A DNA stretch of 34,099 nucleotides, from the NCBI GenBank assembly GCA_030263715.1, contig SZPM01000024.1, positions 1-34,099 of the forward strand. The letters run 5' to 3'. The translations under genes were made by a program, and so were the position numbers. The notes under the pieces are model-generated. The model had not been told where the DNA came from. It did not search any database and saw only the letters and a program-made list of their open reading frames with translations. Of the stretch, positions 1-8,537 are shown piece after piece (position 1 is the stretch's first letter; the number at the start of each line of letters is the position of its first letter). Source of the DNA: ATM1 sp003577165. GTDB taxonomy: Bacteria > Armatimonadota > Fimbriimonadia > Fimbriimonadales > ATM1.

Positions 1-14
1 GAAGCGCGCCCGTG
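1..14 (+). repeat. Tail of a REP-like palindromic repeat
   Basis: The first 14 bases match the 3' end of the roughly 32-bp repeat found three times near 18.2 kb and five times near 20.3 kb (core GCGAAGCGCGCCCGTG). The rest of the copy lies outside the window, so it is truncated by the window edge and not necessarily in the genome. Confidence 0.6.
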
Positions 15-35
15 TCCTCCCCCCCGAACCGTCAC

Positions 36-50
36 CCTTCGTCACGAAGG
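36..50. other. Short perfect palindrome
   Basis: CCTTCGT and ACGAAGG flank a single C. It lies just beyond the 3' end of the small minus-strand ORF at 57-263. It could be part of a terminator, but no T-run follows on either strand. Apart from this palindrome, the small ORF and the repeat tail, I see nothing else in bases 1-332. Confidence 0.25.
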
Positions 51-56
51 CTTGCG

Positions 57-263
57 TCAATACAACCAGGCCAAAGGTGCGGCGATTGCGTTGGCCGCCC
101 ACAAGCACACTCGAATGATCACAAACCGATCTTCAGATAAGACCGCGATCCCAAAGAACAGAACACATGCAAGAAATATCAGCCGAGGCTGGCAACCGAA
201 GCCTAACTCTCGCACCCACGGCGACTCTATCCCTCCGCGACTCGCCGTGGAGGGTGTCATCAC
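57..263 (-). CDS. Possible small membrane protein (doubtful)
   Basis: This is a 68-residue ORF with two hydrophobic stretches, around residues 29-43 (LIFLACVLFFGIAVL) and 47-68 (rich in V, I, A, L and W). Two such segments suggest a small two-helix membrane protein. It lies 69 bp downstream of the PEP-CTERM gene on the same strand. The ORF carries no recognisable family motif and no strong ribosome binding site, and its GC-rich surroundings make chance ORFs common. I list it only as a candidate. Confidence 0.25.
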   Translation of the reverse strand: MMTPSTASRGGIESPWVRELGFGCQPRLIFLACVLFFGIAVLSEDRFVIIRVCLWAANAIAAPLAWLY

Positions 264-332
264 CAGCCCGCCAAGAAGCGCTCATCCGGAAGCGCGCAAA
301 CCCAAGTTCGATGGGGGCCGTTCCAACGCTCG

Positions 333-1058
333 TCACGGGCGAATCCGCCGCCGCCAAACCACGAGCGCAGCGAGCGCTCCTCCCATCGTGATCAGTCCTC
401 CGGGCTCTGGCACAGGCACAACTTGGAAGCCGTTCACGATTACTCCGGGAATGAAGGGGTCGTTGACCAAATCCCACCTCAGCGTGCCGTCTGTGACAGA
501 AACGTCGTGGATGCTGTGCGTAATCAGGTACTCGAACTCGTTTGGTGTAAGCGGGCCAGTAACCGTCTGTGGATTCTGACCGGGCTCCGCTCCACTGACG
601 GATATGCGAACCGGTGCAACTTCTCGCCACGGTGTCGCGGCGTAAGTCCATACGCGATATCGGCCGCTTGGCAACCCGGTCAAATAGAACCAGTTATGCG
701 TAAACACCTGGTTGTAGTCGTTCATCAGGAGCCTGTAGTCGCCAAAGTTGTACGGATCGTTGTATCCCCCGCCTCCGCCCGACATCCCGTCGCCGTGATA
801 CCGAACCCCGGTCGCGTTCCCGAAGACGTCCACGAGCGGCCAGATTCCTCCGGCAGTCGCGGGAACACTGTTCCATCGCCCTGCTTGACCAGCTGCCGCG
901 CCGAAAGAGTTCGAGGGAAGTCCACCCCCGACTTCTGGTGGCGCACCGCGATTATCGAAATCCACGTTCCATCCAACCGCATCCACAGACTGGCCGAACA
1001 GAGCCGCCACCAGCGCCAACCCCGCTCTCAAATTCGCCAACCCGCGCACCACAACCAC
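333..1058 (-). CDS. PEP-CTERM sorted exported protein of unknown function
   Basis: The C-terminus carries a PEP-CTERM sorting signal: Val-Pro-Glu-Pro, then a hydrophobic helix (GGLITMGGALAALVVW) and a basic tail RRRIRP. In known systems exosortase/EpsH recognises this signal and the protein is processed at the outer envelope, often with exopolysaccharide. I choose a GTG start at 1058 because GGAAGG lies about 9 nt upstream; an in-frame ATG at 1136 would overlap the preceding gene by 53 bp. From the GTG start the first 27 residues form a basic-then-hydrophobic signal peptide ending in an SVDA-type cleavage site. The body is rich in Gly, Asn, Tyr and Trp, consistent with a beta-sandwich surface domain, but I do not recognise a family. 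The gene follows the 1084-1815 gene by about 25 bp, so co-transcription is likely. No exosortase is in the window. Confidence 0.8.
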   Translation of the reverse strand: MVVVRGLANLRAGLALVAALFGQSVDAVGWNVDFDNRGAPPEVGGGLPSNSFGAAAGQAGRWNSVPATAGGIWPLVDVFGNATGVRYHGDGMSGGGGGYNDPYNFGDYRLLMNDYNQVFTHNWFYLTGLPSGRYRVWTYAATPWREVAPVRISVSGAEPGQNPQTVTGPLTPNEFEYLITHSIHDVSVTDGTLRWDLVNDPFIPGVIVNGFQVVPVPEPGGLITMGGALAALVVWRRRIRP

Positions 1059-1083
1059 CGCGCTCAACCTTCCACCGAAGGGC

Positions 1084-1815
1084 TCACCAACCACGCTCGG
1101 CCTCGCTCCTCTCGCCAGACGGCTTCGGCGACTCACCCCCCGCCGGCGGACGCGCGGGCCGCGGCTGAGACGTCTGCAGCAGACGAGACGCGAAAAACTC
1201 CGCCTCCTTCTTCGCCGTCTCGTACCACTCCTTGAGCGGCATCACCTTCTCTCGCTCGCCGACCGGCGTCTTGCCGGCCATCCCCACGCCCACCAAGTAG
1301 GGCATGTCTTTCTTCAAGCCGAAATACTCCGCCGCGAGCCGATAGCCGTTGGGCCGCAAATTCCCACCGCTCGCCTCGTATTCTAAGACCCACACGCGAT
1401 TCAATAGCGAGACCACTCGTGTTCGGCCCCGACCGGTTCCATCGTCGCGAACGGAGATCGAGAGGGCTCGCTCCAGGCCGTTCGCAGATCGGATCCCGAT
1501 CATCGCGCCCTGTGAGCCGTCGGGGTTCACATACTCGGGCTTCACAATAGACCCATAGGGCTTCCATCGCTCCAGCCTCGGCCGAATCAGTTCGCGATAG
1601 AGGAATTCGAACTCCTCCCCCGTCAAGCCGGAGTCGCCTCGCTTCTTTTCAACGCTGCCGTCCCACAGCGTTTTGGCGTCCCCCTCCAGAAGCGCCTCGA
1701 GCAGGACGACAGCGTCGTCTGCGATAGTGCGGGGACGCGACCGGGACCAAAACCAAAGCCCGGCCAAACCGACGCAGACGACGAGCACACCTGCAGCGAC
1801 CTTGATGCGGCTCAC
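1084..1815 (-). CDS. Membrane-anchored protein of unknown function
   Basis: This protein has 243 residues from a GTG start at 1815. The start is supported by a clean GGAGG four bases upstream; the open frame extends to 1956 but lacks such a site. Residues 4-21 (IKVAAGVLVVCVGLAGLWFW) form one N-terminal transmembrane segment or uncleaved signal anchor followed by Arg/Ser, so the rest is probably periplasmic. The remainder is a soluble alpha/beta domain with an Asp-rich start, resembling small NTF2-like or stress-type domains in composition only; I make no family call. The C-terminus is Pro/Gly/Glu rich and disordered. It is divergent from the glycosyltransferase at 2023 and upstream of the PEP-CTERM gene. 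Confidence 0.75.
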   Translation of the reverse strand: MSRIKVAAGVLVVCVGLAGLWFWSRSRPRTIADDAVVLLEALLEGDAKTLWDGSVEKKRGDSGLTGEEFEFLYRELIRPRLERWKPYGSIVKPEYVNPDGSQGAMIGIRSANGLERALSISVRDDGTGRGRTRVVSLLNRVWVLEYEASGGNLRPNGYRLAAEYFGLKKDMPYLVGVGMAGKTPVGEREKVMPLKEWYETAKKEAEFFASRLLQTSQPRPARPPAGGESPKPSGERSEAERGW

Positions 1816-2022
1816 TTGCCTCCTCCAAAAAGCGCGCCCGCCATCGCTGCCGAAACTCGGCCTCGGCGGCGCCCGACCCGCGCGGGCGACGCTCCATTTC
1901 GTTAGACGCCGAGGGACCGAAGAATTGTTCGCCGGAAGGAGTGGGCGTGCCACCACGGCCGGAGCAGGTACGCTCCCGACGCATCGGCCGACCTCGCCCG
2001 CCTAGGTCGTGACTCGACGCGG

Positions 2023-3645
2023 ATGGAAATGCAGCGGCGAACGACTGTCGTCTATCTCTCCTGGTCCGGCGCACCTCCGACGCTGCCCGACGACCCCACA
2101 CAAGACTGGATCGTCGTCACGCCGGCTGAGGCGGAGTCGCAAGACAGCACGATTCCGGGAACCGCCCTCCGCGCAGCGCGAAACGCCTCCGGGTCGCACG
2201 TCGTGTTCTGGCAGGAGGGCGCGAGCCTGCAAGGCGCGGCGGAGGTCGTGCGACAACTCGCCTCCTACCCCTTCGCCGTCCCCGTCTTCGCGGACTCCAG
2301 CAATCCCGATCAACGTCCAACGGGGGGGGTGTTTCCTTGGATCACGACGCGGTGGATAGACGAGCGCGTATTCGCACTGTCTCGGGAGGTCCTCGACGGC
2401 AGTCGCGGTTGGAACGAGGCTTTCCGGCGGCACGGATTCGCGCTCGATCTCCAGGCGCGCCTTGCGCTCCTCGGGATCAAGGTCACCGTCGTCCCAACTG
2501 CGCCGATCGCGTCGGAACCGTCGCCCTCGGTGGACGAACCAGAAGACTGGCAACGGACCAGCCTCGCCCTCGGCGCGCCGATGGATTTCAACGGAAGACC
2601 GATCCGGCCTCGCATTCTCCCCCCCTCCGACCCGAAGGCGAAGCCGATCGAAGTGAATTCGGAGAATGTGCTCCGCTATGTGAACGAGGCGCCCTCCGAA
2701 CTGTATCGCATTCGCGACCGAGTGTTTCAAAGGATCCTGACTGGAGACGGATACGCCCTGCCGCCTCTGATGGACAGTTACTCATTCGCCATGCACCCGC
2801 GCGCTGGGCTCGGAGACGCATTGATGGTGACCTCCGGCCTTGCCGTATTCAACGCGGCCTTTCCCCGGGTTCGAATCCGCGCTTACGCGCGGGGGGGCGC
2901 CGCAGAAGTCCTCGAACGGTGCCCGGCTGTGTCCGAAGTCGTTCGATACTCGCGGCCCGAGGAACTTCCAAGCGAAGCGCTTCACTGGAACCTCATGGCG
3001 ATGCCGGTCGGATCGTCCCACTTCGCTTACGCGATCCTCGGTCTCTCGGCCTATCGAGGCCCGAGGAGAATGGTTTTCCGCCCGCGGCCGCTCGATCTGC
3101 CGCAGGTACCGGGGGGGACCATCGGTATACAGGTCCGGGGGGGCGCTTTGAGCAAATACTATTCCAAGTGGCCCGAACTCGTGCGAGCGATCCGTGAAAG
3201 CGGCCGAAAGGCGCTCGTCTTTCCGATGGGATACGATGGCCCCCCACCCGAAGGGCTGGAGGATTGCTTCCTCACCGCGGAGACGCCGACGGTGGATCAC
3301 CTCGCCCATTACGTGAAAGGCCTCTCGGGATGGATCGGCTTCGATTCCGGACCCTCGTTCATGGCCAACGCACTCGGGATTCCCACCGTCTGGCTTTGTG
3401 CGACTCACGACCCCGGAACGCTCATCGGCGGATGCGGTGATGCTGCGCCCTGGACAGCCATCTGGCGCAAGTGGCAAGCGAGGTGTGCCGAAACGCACGG
3501 GATCACGTGCCGCAAAGGCTTCGGCGTACCCACAGGGCCCTGGGGCGCTTGCGCGATTCGCGAGGGCCGAGGCGCGGATTGCATCGACGACATCTCCGTG
3601 GAGGAGATTCTCCGGGCGCTCGACAGCCTGACGGCTAGGAAGTAG
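2023..3645 (+). CDS. Two-part glycosyltransferase: GT2-like remnant plus GT9 (heptosyltransferase-like) domain
   Basis: This is a 540-residue protein. Residues about 45-160 resemble the second half of a family 2 glycosyltransferase: an N-ASGSH-VVFWQEG core, then FALSREVL-GWNEAFRRHGFALDLQARLALLGIKV, the usual 'Re-GgFdE-f-G-DldlRl-G' pattern. The nucleotide-binding first half and a clear DxD are missing or degenerate. Residues about 255-540 form a GT-B domain like family 9 heptosyltransferases: an N-terminal HPRAGLGDALM loop near residue 258, GIQVRGG after the linker, and the sugar-nucleotide motif GFDSGPSFMANALGIP near residue 438. GT9 enzymes add sugars to lipopolysaccharide cores or other surface glycans in the cytoplasm. 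There is no Shine-Dalgarno site before the ATG; a second ATG lies two codons later. The gene carries four runs of seven or eight Gs. The following symporter starts 39 bp downstream. The acceptor is unknown. Confidence 0.75.
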   Translation: MEMQRRTTVVYLSWSGAPPTLPDDPTQDWIVVTPAEAESQDSTIPGTALRAARNASGSHVVFWQEGASLQGAAEVVRQLASYPFAVPVFADSSNPDQRPTGGVFPWITTRWIDERVFALSREVLDGSRGWNEAFRRHGFALDLQARLALLGIKVTVVPTAPIASEPSPSVDEPEDWQRTSLALGAPMDFNGRPIRPRILPPSDPKAKPIEVNSENVLRYVNEAPSELYRIRDRVFQRILTGDGYALPPLMDSYSFAMHPRAGLGDALMVTSGLAVFNAAFPRVRIRAYARGGAAEVLERCPAVSEVVRYSRPEELPSEALHWNLMAMPVGSSHFAYAILGLSAYRGPRRMVFRPRPLDLPQVPGGTIGIQVRGGALSKYYSKWPELVRAIRESGRKALVFPMGYDGPPPEGLEDCFLTAETPTVDHLAHYVKGLSGWIGFDSGPSFMANALGIPTVWLCATHDPGTLIGGCGDAAPWTAIWRKWQARCAETHGITCRKGFGVPTGPWGACAIREGRGADCIDDISVEEILRALDSLTARK

Positions 3646-3684
3646 AGGAGTCGAACGTTCCGCGTCGAACCATACGCGGACTCT

Positions 3685-4995
3685 ATGGGCAAAGGGCGCT
3701 TTCCTCTCCACACGCAGATCTTCATCGGCCTGTTGGTGGGCGCCGTCGCCGGCATCATCGCCACGGCGACCGTCGGCACCGACAACGATCAGCTCAAGTT
3801 CTTCGCCGACAACATCGCGCGGCCGGTCGGCCAAGTGTTCCTCAGGCTCATCTTCATGGTCGTCGTGCCTTTGCTATTCGCAGCCCTTGTGCTCGGGGTT
3901 GCGGAGATCGGCGACGCGCGGCGCGTCGGGCGCATCGGCCTCCGCTCGCTCGCGATGACGATCGTGCTCTCCAGCCTCGCCGTCGCCGTCGGCCTCCTTC
4001 TCTTCAACTCATTCGAACCGGGGCGCGGGATCAGCGCGGAAAGGCGCGCGGACCTGATGGCTTCGATCGGTCAACAAGAGGACGCGGCGAAAAAGATCGA
4101 GGCGACGAAGGAAGCGAAAAGCGTAGCCGACTCACTTCTTGAAGTCGTGTCACAAAACCCGGTTCAAGATGCGACCCGCGCGCTCGAGGGGGGGCTGCTG
4201 CCCCTGATGTTCTTCGCATTGATGTTCGGCCTGGCGATGACAGCGGTCCCAAAGGAGCAGTCTGCGCCGTTTCGCGCATTCCTGGAGGCGCTGTTCGCGA
4301 TCACTCTTAAGATCATAGACTTCGCGATGCGCGTAGCGCCGGTGGCCGTTGCCGCGCTCATGTTCTTTGCGATCACAAAGCTCGGGATCGAAGCGATCGT
4401 CGAACTCGGCAAATACGTGTTCATCGTTCTCGCCGGCCTCGCCTTCCACCAGTTCGTCATCTATGCCGCGGTGTTGCGCCTCGTCGCACGAAGAAATCCG
4501 TGGAAGTTCTTCTCCCAAATCCGCGAGATCATGATGACCGCGTTCGCGACGAGTTCGAGCAATGCGACGCTCCCGACGGCGCTCCGCGTAGCTCAGGAGG
4601 ACGCGAAACTTCCGAAGGACATTTCCTCGTTCGTCCTGACCGTCGGAGCGACCGCGAATCAGAACGGGACCGCGCTCTTCGAAGGCATCACGGTGCTGTT
4701 CCTCGCGCAGGTGTTCGGAGTTCAGTTGTCCTTCGAGCAGCAATTGGGTGTGATGGGCCTCGCGATCGTCGCCGGCATCGGCACAGCGGGCGTCCCCGGC
4801 GGCGCATGGCCGATGATCGCGATCATTCTGATGAAGTTCAACGTCCCCCCCGAAGCGATCGGGCTGGTGCTCGGAGTGGACCGGGTTCTCGACATGAGCC
4901 GAACCGTGCTCAACGTCACGGGCGACGTGACGATCGCGGCGTGCGTGACCGAAATGGAGCGAAGGAGCGCTGCCAAAGCGGCAGCGAGAGCGTAA
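3685..4995 (+). CDS. Dicarboxylate/amino acid:cation symporter (SDF/DAACS family)
   Basis: This is a 436-residue polytopic membrane protein of the GltP/DctA type, which imports dicarboxylates or acidic amino acids with Na+ or H+. The signature elements of the family are present: the hairpin-1 serine motif SSSNATLP near residues 289-296, GATANQNGT at 322-329, and the hairpin-2 segment GIGTAGVPGG. The usual NMDGT cation-site motif reads N325-Q-N327-G-T, so the aspartate that binds Na+ in archaeal homologues is Asn. An extra hydrophilic stretch rich in Lys, Glu and Ala lies around residues 115-155. It sits between the glycosyltransferase and the PaaK-like ligase (20 bp downstream), probably in one operon with the ligase. 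Family assignment is firm; the substrate is not. Confidence 0.92.
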   Translation: MGKGRFPLHTQIFIGLLVGAVAGIIATATVGTDNDQLKFFADNIARPVGQVFLRLIFMVVVPLLFAALVLGVAEIGDARRVGRIGLRSLAMTIVLSSLAVAVGLLLFNSFEPGRGISAERRADLMASIGQQEDAAKKIEATKEAKSVADSLLEVVSQNPVQDATRALEGGLLPLMFFALMFGLAMTAVPKEQSAPFRAFLEALFAITLKIIDFAMRVAPVAVAALMFFAITKLGIEAIVELGKYVFIVLAGLAFHQFVIYAAVLRLVARRNPWKFFSQIREIMMTAFATSSSNATLPTALRVAQEDAKLPKDISSFVLTVGATANQNGTALFEGITVLFLAQVFGVQLSFEQQLGVMGLAIVAGIGTAGVPGGAWPMIAIILMKFNVPPEAIGLVLGVDRVLDMSRTVLNVTGDVTIAACVTEMERRSAAKAAARA

Positions 4996-5015
4996 CTCGG
5001 CATCGACCTCGACTC

Positions 5016-6377
5016 ATGCCGCGCGACGACATCCTCTCCAAATTCGACTTGGGAGTCCGTCATCCGGCGCTCGACTCTCTGCGACGAGCGTACGCAACGC
5101 TCCACCTATCTCAGCGCGCGCCGCTTGAGGAGCGGAGCCAAAAACAACTTCAATTGGCATCGGTTTTGGTTCGACACGCGAAGGACAACGTTCCGCTCTA
5201 CCGCGACCTCTATCGCGACGTGGAAGAGATTCGCAGCTGGGAGGACTTTCGCGCGGTTCCCATCCTGACTCGCGACCTCGCATCGCAGGCGCCGCTCGAA
5301 GACCGCACGGCGGAGAAGTCCGCGCCAGACTCCGCGCCGGTGGAGATGGTCGAGACCTCGGGCACGACCGGAAAAAAGGTGACCGTTCTGCGCTCGACGC
5401 GAACGGAGGTCTGGCGATCGGCCTGCAAACTGCTCGAATACGATTGGATGGGCCTCGATCCCAGGCGCTCCTGCGCTTCGATCCGGTTCGACGTCGGACC
5501 AAACGTGCGCGGATACGACTCCAGGCTGAACTGCGTCGTCACGAATTCATGGGAGGAACCCCTGCTCGGCAGACTGCTCCCGTTCGGGAGGGGCTACGTG
5601 TTCCGCGTCGGATCGAAAGAGACGGTGGTCGCGGACACTCTCCGAGAGGTGAGGCCCGAATACATTAGCGCAACGCCGACGATGCTCGAGTCGCTCTCGT
5701 CGGCTCTCGACGGACCGATGTTCGAAATCGCCATGACCATCGGCGAAACTCTATACGAGCCCGTGCGAGAGCGGCTCGCCAGCCACTTCGGCTGCCGCAT
5801 TTTCGACACCTATGGAACTCGCGAAATCGGGCGAATCGCAGTGGAGTGTCCGGACACGAGGAACTACCACGTCCACGATTACAACGTCATCGTCGAAATC
5901 CTGGACGATCACGGAAAGCCGGGAAACCCGGGTGAGACCGGCCACGTCGTCTTGACCTCGCTGCACAATCTCGCCACGCCGATGATTCGTTACAAGCTCG
6001 GCGATCTGGCGACGCTCGGGGGCCGCTGTCCATGCGGACGAACTATGACGACGATCGAGAGGCTCGAAGGACGTGAGGTTTCTCGCGTCGTCCTGCGTGA
6101 CGGCAGAAAGCGACTTGCGCGTCACGTTTCGAAGGCGCTGCAAGATGTCGAGGGCTTCGGCCCGTTTCTCCTTCGGCAGAAGGACTACAACGTGTTCGAA
6201 CTTGTCGTGGAAGAGGGGTCGCGCGGAACCCAAAAGGACTTCGAGGAAGCGAGGCGCGGGCTCTCGGACCTTGTGGAGGAGCCTGTCACCCTCACGGTCA
6301 CGCGAGTCGCGTCACTCCCCCCCCTTCCCAGCGGGAAGCGCACAAGGTTCGTGATCGACTTCACGCCGGAAGCCTGA
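5016..6377 (+). CDS. PaaK-like adenylate-forming ligase (phenylacetate-CoA ligase family)
   Basis: This is a 453-residue member of the AMP-binding ANL superfamily, close to phenylacetate-CoA ligase and CapK proteins. These activate a carboxylic acid with ATP and usually transfer it to CoA. The ATP loop is ETSGTTGKKVTV near residues 111-122, the adenine/core motif is FDTYGTREIG near 263-272, and the hinge region is RYKLGDLATLGGRCPCGR with paired cysteines, typical of this branch. The frame is open back to 4500, inside the symporter gene, but the ATG at 5016 gives a normal length and starts 21 bp after the symporter stop. Its 3' end overlaps the convergent symporter gene at 6361-7641 by 17 bp. 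The substrate cannot be told from the sequence; the neighbouring carboxylate transporters make an imported organic acid plausible. Confidence 0.85.
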   Translation: MPRDDILSKFDLGVRHPALDSLRRAYATLHLSQRAPLEERSQKQLQLASVLVRHAKDNVPLYRDLYRDVEEIRSWEDFRAVPILTRDLASQAPLEDRTAEKSAPDSAPVEMVETSGTTGKKVTVLRSTRTEVWRSACKLLEYDWMGLDPRRSCASIRFDVGPNVRGYDSRLNCVVTNSWEEPLLGRLLPFGRGYVFRVGSKETVVADTLREVRPEYISATPTMLESLSSALDGPMFEIAMTIGETLYEPVRERLASHFGCRIFDTYGTREIGRIAVECPDTRNYHVHDYNVIVEILDDHGKPGNPGETGHVVLTSLHNLATPMIRYKLGDLATLGGRCPCGRTMTTIERLEGREVSRVVLRDGRKRLARHVSKALQDVEGFGPFLLRQKDYNVFELVVEEGSRGTQKDFEEARRGLSDLVEEPVTLTVTRVASLPPLPSGKRTRFVIDFTPEA

Positions 6378-7641
6378 CGGGCTCGCCGGAGTCGGCCTCC
6401 ACGACTTCCCCGCTCATGCGCGCGACGATCGCCGTCGAACTGAGGTTTGCGGTGACGTTTGCCGCAGTCTTGAACACGTCGGGCACAGGATCGAGAGGCT
6501 CCATCATGAGAACGCCCTCCGGCGGCAAACCTGCAGCAACATAAGCGCCGAACGTGGTCATTCTCCCCATGCTCGGAAGCCCCGGCGATGCGATGCTGAG
6601 CAGCATCACGGCCACGATGAACGTGACGACGGCGACCGGCTCCAAATGAACCCCGTACACCGCCGCGAGGAACACGAGTTTTGTCGGGCTTGAGAGCGTG
6701 CGATTCGCTTTGAACACCGAAACCGCCAGAGGAAGCACGAACGAAACGACCCCCTCCGGCAGCCTCAGCGTTTCGCGCGCGCACTGCATGGTGATCGGCA
6801 GACAGGCGAGAGAGGATCGCGTCGACGCCGCTGCGGCCTGCGCGGGGGCCGCGGCACGAGCAAAGTACAACATGCTCACACGGCCGAGAGAAGCCGTCAA
6901 AGGATAGAGCAAAGCGATATAGATGACGTGCACCGCGCTGACGAGCGCGACGAAGTAGAGAGCGTTGCCGACGAATCCCGCCCCATGCTCGACCGCGAAC
7001 TTCGATGCGATGCCAAGAACGCCCATCGGCATGAGGATGATCCCGACCAAGGTCACAGCCATCACGAAACGTGCCGCCTGCTCGAACACAGGCCCTGTCC
7101 AAACCGACACCTGCCGCGGCCCGAGCCGAATCGCGAGACCCACAAGCAGCGTGAGCACGACGATCGAGAGCATGTCGCCCCTGAACGCCGCCGCGAAGAA
7201 TCCGGCGACGCTCGTCGCCCCCCCGGAGGAAACCACGCCCTCAGGAAGCGACTCCGCGCCGGCGGATGCAATAGCGCTTTCGGGGGGGTAACTCGACGTC
7301 ACCCAAGCGGTGATCGAGAGGGAAAGCAGCGCACCGAAGATGAGAAACAGGATGAACACGAGAATCGTCCTGGCTCCAATTCGGCCCAAGTCTGACGCCC
7401 GGTCCCGGCATACGATCGCGGATAGCAGCAGCGCGACGGTCAACGGGATCGCGCAAACCTGCATCGCAATCGCCCATGCCTTGCCGATGGGCGCGACGGC
7501 ATTCACGAAATCTGAAGCAAACGAGCCGGGCGAGCTCTTCGCTGCGAGGCCGATCAGAACTCCGATCGCGAGCGTCAGCAGCGAAAGCAGGGACGCGATG
7601 CGCGCCCAATGAAACAAACGCGTGCCAACCTGCCCTGCCAT
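6361..7641 (-). CDS. Divergent SDF-family symporter with altered substrate-site motifs
   Basis: This is a 426-residue membrane protein with the overall helix pattern of dicarboxylate symporters but changed active motifs. Hairpin 1 reads STRSSLACLP instead of SSSxxTLP. The segment equivalent to NMDGT reads VFKANRTLSS, and the hairpin-2 segment is IASPGLPSMG. Changes of this type are seen in an SDF subfamily whose substrates are not known to me; loss of the usual cation residues suggests a different coupling or cargo. It is convergent with the PaaK-like ligase and overlaps its end. Upstream, 42 bp separate it from the dienelactone hydrolase gene on the same strand. The start is the first Met of the frame; no good Shine-Dalgarno site is visible. 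Confidence 0.85.
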   Translation of the reverse strand: MAGQVGTRLFHWARIASLLSLLTLAIGVLIGLAAKSSPGSFASDFVNAVAPIGKAWAIAMQVCAIPLTVALLLSAIVCRDRASDLGRIGARTILVFILFLIFGALLSLSITAWVTSSYPPESAIASAGAESLPEGVVSSGGATSVAGFFAAAFRGDMLSIVVLTLLVGLAIRLGPRQVSVWTGPVFEQAARFVMAVTLVGIILMPMGVLGIASKFAVEHGAGFVGNALYFVALVSAVHVIYIALLYPLTASLGRVSMLYFARAAAPAQAAAASTRSSLACLPITMQCARETLRLPEGVVSFVLPLAVSVFKANRTLSSPTKLVFLAAVYGVHLEPVAVVTFIVAVMLLSIASPGLPSMGRMTTFGAYVAAGLPPEGVLMMEPLDPVPDVFKTAANVTANLSSTAIVARMSGEVVEADSGEPVRLPA

Positions 7642-7683
7642 CCCAGTGAGGGATTATCCCCTAATCGGACTCTTCGCCTGCGA

Positions 7684-8478
7684 TTACAGTTTTTCGAGGA
7701 TCGATTTCCAGCGCGTCCAGGCCTCTTCTCTCGCTTTCACGTTCTCAGCGCTTCCGCCCAGCTGTTCGCCCGCCCGCATAAAGCCGTGGCCGGCTCCCTC
7801 ATAGATCACGGGCTGATACGTCTTGCCCGCTTCCTTCATCAACTTCTCGCTGTCGGGAATCGTCGCGTTCACTCGGTTGTCGTTCCCGCCATAGAATCCG
7901 TAAACCGGACAGGCGATCTTTGCAATCGCGGACGCATCCGTCGGTCCTGTTCCATAGAACACGAATGCCGCTTTCAGGTCCTTTCGTTCTGTGGCGAAGC
8001 GAAAGGTCTGTGTCCCCCCCCAGCAGAATCCGCCCACCGCGATCTTTCCGTTGCAACTCGGCAACGTCAACGCGTAATCACATGCGGCGTTGAGGTCCGA
8101 GATCACCTGCTGCGCGGGAAGCCCGCTGATCGCCTCGCGCACCTTTCCGACATCGGCGAAGTCGGTCGTTCGACCGCCGTTCGGCCCCATGCCGCTTAAG
8201 AAGTCCGGGGCGATCGCTATGTATCCCGCCTCGGCGATCTGGTCCGCCACCGACATCACCCACTCTGTCATGCCCATGATCTCGTGAATCAAGATGATGG
8301 CGGCGGTCTTCTCCTTCTTTTCGGGATAGGCGACGAAGCACTTCACCTCGCGCGCTCCGCTCTTCACCGAAACCCACTCCATGTGCCGTGGCGAAGCGTC
8401 GAGCCGAGCCTTCGCCCAGTCCTGTCCGACTACCGCGCAGGCGGCCGCCACCGTAATGAACACCATCAAGAACCGCAT
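7684..8478 (-). CDS. Secreted dienelactone hydrolase family protein
   Basis: This protein has 264 residues with the ATG at 8478 preceded by AGGAGGG, which settles the start against longer open frames up to 8694. Residues 1-19 form a signal peptide (hydrophobic MVFITVAAACAVV). The alpha/beta hydrolase core has the family's cysteine nucleophile in GGFCWGG (Cys152), the acid in GGNDNRV and the histidine in GAGHGFM. The oxyanion region HEIMGMTEW matches dienelactone hydrolases. Family members hydrolyse lactones or esters; the exported location separates this one from the cytosolic chloroaromatic pathway enzymes. It lies 59 bp downstream of the polyferredoxin-TPR gene, so the two are probably co-transcribed. 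A run of eight Gs encodes the Gly-Gly after the nucleophile elbow. Confidence 0.9.
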   Translation of the reverse strand: MRFLMVFITVAAACAVVGQDWAKARLDASPRHMEWVSVKSGAREVKCFVAYPEKKEKTAAIILIHEIMGMTEWVMSVADQIAEAGYIAIAPDFLSGMGPNGGRTTDFADVGKVREAISGLPAQQVISDLNAACDYALTLPSCNGKIAVGGFCWGGTQTFRFATERKDLKAAFVFYGTGPTDASAIAKIACPVYGFYGGNDNRVNATIPDSEKLMKEAGKTYQPVIYEGAGHGFMRAGEQLGGSAENVKAREEAWTRWKSILEKL

Positions 8479-8537
8479 TGATTGCCCTCCTGGCACATCA
8501 TACGGCAGGGAATTGCGGTTGGATTCCCGGAAGTGAA

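Noticed and set aside
2782..3834. 350-residue minus-strand ORF across the glycosyltransferase and symporter
   Set aside because: It crosses the boundary of two supported genes, has Arg/Gly-rich composition and no start signal.
4500..5015. 172-residue N-terminal extension of the PaaK-like ligase
   Set aside because: It lies entirely inside the symporter gene in another frame; the ATG at 5016 gives the normal family length.
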